Below are positions 1-7,300 of a stretch of 64,000 nucleotides of DNA, one piece after another. Position numbers and translations under genes: made by a program. The DNA comes from Thiobacillus sp. UBA3361 (GTDB lineage Bacteria > Pseudomonadota > Gammaproteobacteria > Burkholderiales > Thiobacillaceae). Under the pieces are notes generated by a model. It had not been told where the DNA came from. It made no database searches and saw only the letters and a program-made list of their open reading frames with translations. Position 1 is the stretch's first letter. Each line of letters opens with the position of its first letter. Location: contig DEQR01000012.1 of the NCBI GenBank assembly GCA_002360535.1, positions 9,932 to 73,931 of the forward strand, given 5' to 3'.

Positions 1-2247
1 GCGGGTGCCGGGCGGATAGTCCTTGCTCTTGGCCGGCACGTGCTTGAAGGTGGGCGGTGCGTTCGCGGCGTCTGCCTCCCGGAAGGCGCGGGCGCGAATG
101 GCGCTGTGGGGGCAGACGAACACACACTTGCCGCATTGGGTGCAGAGATCGGCCTCCCAGACTGGGATCTCCAGGGCGATGTTGCGCTTCTCGTATTGGG
201 CAGTGCCCAGCGGGTAGGTCCCGTCCTCGGGCAGCAGCGACACCGGCAGCCGGTCGCCCCGGCCGAGGAAGATGGGCAGGGTCACGTCGCGCACGAAGGC
301 GGGCAGGCCCGCCACCCCGGCGGAGGCCGGGGTCCAGTCGGTCGCAGGCTGGATTCCGGCCTCTGCCGGAATGACGATTTGATGCAGGTGTTCCAGGGTC
401 ATGTCGATGGCCCGGAAGTTCAGCTCCGCCAGCCGCTTGCTCTTGCGCCCGTAGGTCTTCTCCACCGCCTGCTTGATGGCGGCGATGGCCTCCTCGCGCG
501 GCAGGATGCCGGAGATGGCGAAGAAGCAGGTCTGCATGATGGTGTTGATGCGCCGCCCCATGCCGGCCGCCTCGGCCACCTGATAGGCGTCGATCACGAA
601 AACCTTCAGCCCCTTGGCCCGGACGTGCCCGCACGCCTGTGCCGGCAGGCTGTCCCAGGCGGCCTCGGCGGGCGTCGGCGTGTTGAGCAGGAAGACGCCG
701 CCCGGCGCGGCGTGATCCAGCATGTCGTAGCGTTCCAGGAACACCGTCTGGTGGCAGGCGACGAAATGCGCGTCGCCGCTGCCGGTGAGGTAGGCGGAGC
801 GGATGGGCTGGGGACCGAAGCGCAGGTGGGAGACGGTGACAGCACCGGACTTTTTCGAGTCATAGACAAAATAGCCCTGGGCATGCAGGTCGGTGGCCTC
901 GCCGATGATCTTGATGGAGTTCTTGTTGGCCGACACCGTACCGTCCGAACCCAGGCCGTAGAACACGGCGGCCCGGGTGGCGCGCGCAGCGTCGGTGCGG
1001 AAGGCCTCTTCCCAGGGCAGCGACAAATGAGTGACGTCGTCGTGGATGCCGACGGTGAACTGGCGTTTGGGTTTGTCCGTGTTCAGCGCATCGAAAACCG
1101 CCTTCACCATTCCCGGCGTGAATTCCTTGGACCCCAGGCCGTAGCGACCGCCGATCACCCTGGGCATGGCCCGCGCCCCATCCGCGGCGGCCTGGGCCAA
1201 GGCGCCCAGCACGTCCTTGTACAGCGGCTCGCCGTCGGCGCCCGGTTCCTTGGTGCGGTCGAGCACCGCCACCGCTCTGGCCGACTCAGGCAGTGCGGCC
1301 AGCAGGGCGTTGGCGGCGAAGGGCCGGTAGAGCCGCACCTTCAGCACGCCCACCTTCTCACCCTGGGCGGTCAGGTGTTCCACCGTCTCATGCGCCGTCT
1401 CCGCGCCCGAGCCCATCAACACGATCACCCGCTCCGCGTCCGCCGCGCCGGTGTAATCGAACAGCCGGTACCGGCGCCCGGTCAGCGCCGCGAAGCGGTC
1501 CATGGCCGCCTGCATCACGGCCGGGAAGGCGTCGTGGAAGGGGTTGACCCGTTCGCGCGACTGGAAGAACACGTCCGGATTCTGGCTGGTGCCGCGGATC
1601 ACCGGGTGCTCCGGCGACAGGGCCCGGGCCCGGTGTTGAGCGATGCGATCTGAATCCAGCATCGCCCGCGCCGGGTCTTCGTCCACCGCCACGATCTTGG
1701 CCACCTCGTGGGAGGTGCGGAAGCCGTCGAAGAAATGCAGCACCGGGACGCGCCCGTCCAGGGTCGCGGCCTGGCCGATCAGGGCGAAGTCCTGCGCCTC
1801 CTGCACCGAGCCCGAGGCCAGCATGGCGAAACCGGTGGCGCGGCAGGCCATGACGTCGGAGTGGTCGCCGAAGATGGACAGGGCGTGGCTGGCCAGCGCG
1901 CGGGCAGAGACGTTGAGCAGGAAGGGCGTCAGCTCGCCGGCGATCTTGTACAGGTTGGGGATGTACAGCAGCAGGCCCTGGCTGGCGGTGAAACTGGTGC
2001 ACAGGGCGCCGGAGGTGAGCGCCCCGTGCAGGGCGCCGGCGGCGCCGGCCTCGCTCTGCATCTCGATGATGCGCGGCACCGTGCCCCACAGGTTGGGTCG
2101 GTCCTGGGCCGCCCATTCATCGGCCCACTCGCCCATGTTGGAGGACGGGGTGATGGGGTAGATGGCGATGACCTCGTTGGTCAGATAGGCCATCCGGGCG
2201 GCGGCTTCGTTGCCGTCGAGGGTGATCATGCGGTGGGCGTCAGGCAT
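1..2247 (-). CDS. nifJ: Pyruvate:ferredoxin (flavodoxin) oxidoreductase, N-terminal 749 residues (cut by window edge)
   Basis: Oxidative decarboxylation of pyruvate to acetyl-CoA with reduction of ferredoxin or flavodoxin; cytoplasmic, oxygen-sensitive family. The reading frame starts at ATG 2247 (MPDAHRMITLDGNEAA; a second ATG at 2229 begins closer to the usual family start) and runs off the left edge. About 749 of the usual ~1180 residues are present. Visible parts in order: the alpha domain with IYPITPSSNMGEWAD, the domain II region, the gamma domain, and the start of the ferredoxin domain with the 4Fe-4S motif CTQCGKCVFVCPHSA. The C-terminal thiamine diphosphate domain lies outside the window. 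A short palindromic repeat (311-376) is translated in frame in the linker before the ferredoxin domain. A dyad symmetry lies 54 bp upstream of the start. The family assignment is secure; which of the two ATGs is used is not. Confidence 0.95.
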   Translation of the reverse strand, partial: MPDAHRMITLDGNEAAARMAYLTNEVIAIYPITPSSNMGEWADEWAAQDRPNLWGTVPRIIEMQSEAGAAGALHGALTSGALCTSFTASQGLLLYIPNLYKIAGELTPFLLNVSARALASHALSIFGDHSDVMACRATGFAMLASGSVQEAQDFALIGQAATLDGRVPVLHFFDGFRTSHEVAKIVAVDEDPARAMLDSDRIAQHRARALSPEHPVIRGTSQNPDVFFQSRERVNPFHDAFPAVMQAAMDRFAALTGRRYRLFDYTGAADAERVIVLMGSGAETAHETVEHLTAQGEKVGVLKVRLYRPFAANALLAALPESARAVAVLDRTKEPGADGEPLYKDVLGALAQAAADGARAMPRVIGGRYGLGSKEFTPGMVKAVFDALNTDKPKRQFTVGIHDDVTHLSLPWEEAFRTDAARATRAAVFYGLGSDGTVSANKNSIKIIGEATDLHAQGYFVYDSKKSGAVTVSHLRFGPQPIRSAYLTGSGDAHFVACHQTVFLERYDMLDHAAPGGVFLLNTPTPAEAAWDSLPAQACGHVRAKGLKVFVIDAYQVAEAAGMGRRINTIMQTCFFAISGILPREEAIAAIKQAVEKTYGRKSKRLAELNFRAIDMTLEHLHQIVIPAEAGIQPATDWTPASAGVAGLPAFVRDVTLPIFLGRGDRLPVSLLPEDGTYPLGTAQYEKRNIALEIPVWEADLCTQCGKCVFVCPHSAIRARAFREADAANAPPTFKHVPAKSKDYPPGTR
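311..376. repeat. Dispersed palindromic repeat inside nifJ, translated in frame
   Basis: Two half-sites face each other: CCACCCCGGCGGAGGCCGGG on the left and GGATTCCGGCCTCTGCCGGA on the right, separated by a short spacer. Each half is itself a hairpin. A second copy with the same architecture lies at 52632-52706, between genes. In nifJ the element is read on the minus strand as VIPAEAGIQ...WTPASAGV, a peptide type commonly produced when proteobacterial intergenic repeats of this kind enter genes. It sits in an interdomain linker and does not break the frame. Confidence 0.85.
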
Positions 2248-2300
2248 GCGTGCTCCGGCACCGGGACTTCCCGCGGCAGGCCCCTGTCGGGGAACGCCCC

Positions 2301-2324
2301 TAAATGGACTGGCTGGTCCATTAT
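2301..2324. promoter_or_regulatory. nifJ: Dyad symmetry upstream of nifJ (possible Rrf2/IscR-type operator)
   Basis: AATGGAC-6 bp-GTCCATT is a perfect 7-bp inverted repeat with A/T flanks, 54 bp upstream of the nifJ start. Its GAC...GTC core with A/T-rich outer ends resembles sites of Rrf2-family Fe-S regulators, but the spacer is one base shorter than the IscR type 1 consensus I recall. The dyad is seen directly; the regulator is inferred only. Confidence 0.4.
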
Positions 2325-2384
2325 CCCGGCCAGGGGGATGCGCCGGCAACTACTGCCTGTCATGTCCCGGCATGCCAATCCGGG

Positions 2385-3056
2385 CTAGGGCGGCCCGGAT
2401 GCCAGCCGGTGCGCCGCCCGGGTGGTTTCCGGCAGGCGGTAGCGGGTCACGCAGGCCATCGCCAGGCGGATCGCGCTGTCCAGGCAGAGCCGATGGCCGG
2501 GTGAAACGAATATCGGCTTCACCCCCGACCGGCTGCGCAGCGCCGCGCCTATCGTCTCCTCCCCGTCCAGCAGCGGCGCCCAGGCCCCCTTCTCTTCCGG
2601 CACCGGCCCATGCCGGCCGATCAGGCGGGTCTTGCCCACGCCGATGGCGGGCGCATCCAGCAGCACCCCCAGGTGGCAGGCGATGCCGAAACGGCGCGGA
2701 TGGGCCAGGCCCTGGCCGTCGCACAGCCACACGTCGGGCAGCGTTTTCAGCCCCTCGATGGCGTCCAGCACCGCCGGCAGTTCCCGGAAGGACAACAGGC
2801 CCGGCACGTAGGGAAACGCGGTGGGCCGCCAGGCCAGCGCATGGTCCACGGGCATGAGATCGGGAAATGAGAGCACCGCCACCGCCGCCCGCGTCACCCG
2901 GCCGCCGTCCTCGAAGCCCACATCGACACCGGCCACCGCGCGGATGAGCGCCGGCAGTCGGTCCACGGTTTCCACGCGGCCGGCCAGACGGGACTGGATC
3001 GCCCGCGCCTCGGCCGGGGTGACCGACCAGGGATGTTCAACCTCGGGGGATATCAA
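2385..3056 (-). CDS. nfi: Endonuclease V (deoxyinosine 3' endonuclease)
   Basis: Nicks DNA at the second phosphodiester bond 3' of deoxyinosine, starting repair of deaminated adenine. At 223 residues it has the same length as the E. coli enzyme. Metal-binding acids are recognisable: Asp45 in GVDVGF, Glu92 in [10 protein letters not shown] and Asp113 in [13 protein letters not shown], with the family's YVPG DNA-wedge motif just before Glu92. It is transcribed in the same direction as nifJ, 137 bp away, but has no obvious functional link to it. Its start lies 33 bp from the divergently oriented gene at 3090. Confidence 0.95.
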   Translation of the reverse strand: MISPEVEHPWSVTPAEARAIQSRLAGRVETVDRLPALIRAVAGVDVGFEDGGRVTRAAVAVLSFPDLMPVDHALAWRPTAFPYVPGLLSFRELPAVLDAIEGLKTLPDVWLCDGQGLAHPRRFGIACHLGVLLDAPAIGVGKTRLIGRHGPVPEEKGAWAPLLDGEETIGAALRSRSGVKPIFVSPGHRLCLDSAIRLAMACVTRYRLPETTRAAHRLASGPP

Positions 3057-3089
3057 GGGGGTATCCTCGTCGAATAGCGCGATGCACGC

Positions 3090-3761
3090 ATGTTCATGAC
3101 CAGTCTATTCCACGCCAGCGGCGGCCTGATCTACCACCTCCGCGCCCTGCGCCACGCCCGCCGGCTCTGGCAGCCGTACCGCGCGGCGGTGGCCGGCTGG
3201 CTGGCGGACTGGCGTCCCGACACCGGGCACCTGCTGCTGTTGGGGCCCAGCGGCGGCTACACACTGCCCCGCGACTTCCTCGGCCGTTTCGCCCGCGTCA
3301 CGGCGGTGGAGCCCGACCCCCTGGCCCGGCTGATCCTGGCCAGGCGCTTCGCCGGCCTGAATCTGGACTGGGAAACGCCCGGCGCCGACCTTCTCGATCC
3401 GGTCCGGCGCCATCCCGGCGCGGCGATCCTGTTCTGCAACCTGCTCGGCCAGGACTGGCGGGGCACCGGCGGCGAGTCGGCGCGGACGGCGAGATTGGCG
3501 CGGCTGCGAGCCGACCTGGCGGGCAGGTCATGGGCCAGCTATCACGACGTCGTCTCCAGCGGCGTAGCGCCGATGTTCCACGGCCCCCTGCGCGACGATG
3601 CCGCGACCCTGGAGTCCCTGCTCGCCCATTTCTGGACCGGTGGCGAACTGCCCCTGGTGGATCACGGCACCCATCCGCTGGGCGCCGGCCGGCCGGCCGA
3701 CTATGTGCTTTGGCGATTGGCGCCCGGCCGCTACCACCTGGTGGGCTGGGTCACGTCCTGA
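3090..3761 (+). CDS. SAM-methyltransferase-like protein of unknown substrate
   Basis: A 223-residue soluble protein. Around residues 49-54 [13 protein letters not shown] resembles the glycine-rich first loop of a Rossmann methyltransferase, and [13 protein letters not shown] about 20 residues later resembles the acidic end of strand 2 that binds the SAM ribose. The end of the protein ([18 protein letters not shown]) is not a motif I can name. There are two start choices: ATG 3090 and ATG 3096. No clear ribosome binding site separates them. It is transcribed away from nfi and converges on the gene at 3769-4134. A methyltransferase-like fold is reasonable; an actual enzymatic role is inference. 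Confidence 0.7.
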   Translation: MFMTSLFHASGGLIYHLRALRHARRLWQPYRAAVAGWLADWRPDTGHLLLLGPSGGYTLPRDFLGRFARVTAVEPDPLARLILARRFAGLNLDWETPGADLLDPVRRHPGAAILFCNLLGQDWRGTGGESARTARLARLRADLAGRSWASYHDVVSSGVAPMFHGPLRDDAATLESLLAHFWTGGELPLVDHGTHPLGAGRPADYVLWRLAPGRYHLVGWVTS

Positions 3762-3768
3762 GACGCGC

Positions 3769-4134
3769 TCACCTGCAGGGAAACAGGTCCTTCAACGCCT
3801 TGCCCAGCAGTTCGGGCGCCGGGCGGTTGGACTCCATGGGATGTGCGCGCAGCCAGAGCACCAGCTTGCCAGGCAGCCCTTTCTTGTCACCCGCGCCCAG
3901 GCAGAAAGCGGATTTCCCGCCGCCAGCCTTCTGCGCCTGCCAGACAATGGTATCCAGGTACCCGTTCAGGTAGCTGTGACACATCATCGACAGGGCCTTC
4001 ACCTTTTCCCCGCCCTGGCACATGCGCAGGATGGCGGCGCCATCGTGGACACCGTCGCTGGCCGTAGCCGGCGAGGCCAACGCCGAGGCGGCGATCGCCA
4101 GTCCGAAAACCATGCCCTGGGTATTGAACGACAT
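3769..4134 (-). CDS. Secreted Rap1a/Tai-family protein
   Basis: A 121-residue protein with an N-terminal signal peptide (hydrophobic run, cleavage probable after ASPATAS). The mature part has the Rap1a/Tai layout: a first Cys in ILRMCQGG, a second in MCHSYLNGYLD, a third in SAFCLGAGDK, and the end FPCR after a helical stretch with LRAHP. Rap1a-type proteins are periplasmic, and the founding members neutralise type VI amidase effectors. No effector or T6SS gene is visible here, so a stand-alone housekeeping member is as likely as an immunity protein. GGGAGAAAA lies a few bases upstream of ATG 4134 as ribosome binding site. Confidence 0.75.
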   Translation of the reverse strand: MSFNTQGMVFGLAIAASALASPATASDGVHDGAAILRMCQGGEKVKALSMMCHSYLNGYLDTIVWQAQKAGGGKSAFCLGAGDKKGLPGKLVLWLRAHPMESNRPAPELLGKALKDLFPCR

Positions 4135-4319
4135 CTTGCTTTTCTCCCGCCCCCGCGCTCCCGCGAGGCTATCCCTAACCTGAACGCGGCCATTTTACGG
4201 CCTTCCTCCCGAACCGGGCCTGACCCGCGTCAAGCGGCCTCCGGACGTGTCAAAATCCCGGACGTTTCCCATCCGGCCGCCGTCGCGGCCGCGACCATCA
4301 CGACAGCAGGAGCACCCCG

Positions 4320-7300
4320 ATGCGCGTATGGCTGACCGCTATCCCACTGTTCTGGCTGGCCACCCTGGCCCAGGCCGCCGCCGTCGAATCCTTTTCCCCG
4401 ACCGGCGAACAACTGGAAATCGGCCAGGTCCGGGCCCGTTTTTCCACGCCCATGGCGCCGTTGGGCCGGGCGGATGCGCCGGCGCCCTTTGCCATCGACT
4501 GCCCACTCGCCGGCGAGGGGCGCTGGGCGGACGAACGCACCTGGGTCTATGACCTGCAAGGCCAGCCGCAAGCCGGCACGGCCTGCCGCTTCCGCATCCG
4601 CGAGGGTCTGAAATCCGTTGCCGGCGAGGCCGTCGAGGCCGGCGGCGACTACCGTTTCAGCATCGCCGGCCCGCGCGTGCTGGCCAGCCTGCCGGGCGCG
4701 GACACCACCGTCGATGAGGAACAGGTGTTCGTGCTGCGCCTCAACGGCCCGCTGCGTGCGGACAGCCTGGCCGGCCGCGTGCGCTGCGAGGCGCAGGGCA
4801 TCCACGAGCGCATCCCGGTGCGCCGCCTGACCGGCGCCGAGCGGGCGGGCATCCTGGAGCAGGTCAGGCCCCAGGTGGCGGACCTGGTGGAGAACTGGGA
4901 CGCGGGCTACCGGCCGGAGGCCGACGGCAGCCTGGAGGTACTGCGCTGCGCCCGCGCGCTGCCGGCCAAGGCCAAGCTGTTCCTGGTCTGGGGCGAGGGC
5001 GTGGCGACGCCGTCCGGCGCCCGCAACCCGTCCGAACAGCGCCTGCTTTTCCGGGTGCGCGATGAATTCGTCGCGCGCGTGCGTTGCGACCGCGAGAACG
5101 CCCGCGCCGGCTGCATCCCGCTGACCCCCATCCGCGTGGAATTCAGCGCCCAGGTGGCGCGCGCCTGGCTGGACGCCATCCGGCTCAGGGACGACACGGG
5201 CAAGACCTATCCGCAAACCGCCGCCGAACCGGCCGCGGCCTTCGACACCGGGGTGCGCTTCGCCGGCCCCTTCCCCGCCGATGCGAACCTGGAATTGGTC
5301 CTGCCCAAGGGCATCGGCGACGACAAGGGCCGCCCCCTGGACAACGCCGGCCGTTTCCCGATGGCCGTGCGGGTCGGGCGGATGCCGCCCCTGGTCAAGT
5401 TCGCCGGCGACTTCGGCATCGTCGAAAGCAAGGAAGGCGGCCTGCTGCCCCTGACGGTGCGCAACCTGGAGCCGGGCAAGGACGGCACCGCGGCGCGCGT
5501 GCGCTGGCTGCGGCTGACCGACGACGCGGCCATCCTGGACTGGATGGCGCGCGTGAAAAAGGCCGCCGTGCCCCACGGCAAGCCCTTGAGCGACCCCCGC
5601 CGCGAACGCCTGCTGACGGCCAGGTTGCCCGGCCTGGTGGATCGCCCCCTGCCCAAGCCGGAGGGTGCCCAGGCCTTCGAGGTGGTCGGCGTGCCCCTGG
5701 GCGAACCCGGCTACTACGTGGTGGAGGCGGAGAGCCGCCGCCTGGGCCAGGCCCTGATCGGCGCCGACACGCCCATGTACGTGCGCGCCGGCGCCTTGGT
5801 CACCAATTTGGCGGTGCATTTCAAATGGGGCGCGGCCGACTCCCTGGCCTGGGTGACCCGCCTGGACCAGGGCACGCCGGTCCAGGGCGCCCAAGTGGCG
5901 GTGCGCGACTGCAAGGGCCGGCAACTGGCTGCCGGCGGCACGGACAGCGACGGCCTGGCGAGGTTTCCCAAGGGCATCCCCGACCCGCGCGGCGCCAGCT
6001 GGGACTGCCCCCTGTTCGTCAGCGCCCGCGCTGGCGGCGACCTGGCCTTCGCCCTGTCGGACTGGGACGAGGGTATCGAGACCTGGCGTTTCGGCCTGCC
6101 CTCGGACTGGCAGCGGGACAACCGCCTGGCGCATACCGTGCTCGACCGCACCCTGTTCCGCCCCGGCGAGACGGTGCACATGCAGCACCTGCTGCGCGCC
6201 CGCGTGCCGGCCGGCTTGGCCCTGCCCGCCAGGACGCCCAGGACACTGCTCATCGAGCACGGCGACAGCGCCCAGCGCTGGTTCCTGCCCCTGCAATGGA
6301 AGGACGGCGCGGCGGCGGTGGATTGGGCCATCCCCAAGACCGCCAAGCGCGGCGAATACAGCCTGCGCCTGCTGGACGAGGCCATCGCCCCGGATTCCGA
6401 GGCCGCCCGCCGGGACTGGTTCGAGGGCCTGGACAGCGGCCGCTTCACGGTGGCGGACTTCCGCGTGCCCCTCATGCGCGCCAGCCTCGACCCGGTCGAT
6501 AAGCGCCTGGTGGCCGCGAACGCGGCCGCTTTCGACACGGCGGTGAGTTGGCAGAACGGCGGTGGCGCGCGCGGCCTGCCGGTGAAGCTGCGCGCCCAGC
6601 TGGAACCCGCCCGCGAAGTGGAATTCGCCGGCTACGAGGACTACGACTTCGCCCGTCGCAAGGACACCGACAGCGGCCAGGAGGAGGACGAGACCGTCGC
6701 CCTGGCCGGCGACGAATTCAGGCTCGACGCGGGCGGCGCGGGCCGCGGCCGCGTCTCCGGCCTGCCGGCGCTGGCCATGCCGCACCGGCTGCGCGTGGAA
6801 CTGGAATACGCCGATCCCAACGGCGAGATCCAGACCGTCAGCCGCGCCGCCCCCTGGTGGCCGGCGGCGGTGGTGCTGGGCATGAAGCGCGACGGCTGGG
6901 CGCGGCGCGGGCAGGCCACCACGCTCGTCTTCCAGGCCCTGGACCTGGACGGCAGACCGGCGGCCGGCATCCCGGTGAACGTCCGGCTCGCCCTGCGCCA
7001 GAGCTTCGGCCACCGCGTCCGCCTGGCCGGCGGCTTCTACGGCTACCGGCATGAAAGCCGGGAAACGCCCCTGCCCGGCCGCTGCGACGGGCACACCGAC
7101 GAGGGGGGCCGGTTCACCTGCCAGGCGCGCGCCGAGCAGGGCGGTGAGGTGCGGGTGAGCGCCGAGGCGCGCGACGCCCAGGGCCGCGTCGCCCGCAGCC
7201 ATCACAGCTACTGGGTGGCGGGCAGGGACGAGTGGGGGTTCGCCCAGGACAACCACGACCGCATCGACCTGGTGGCCGAGAAGAAACGCTACGAACCCGG

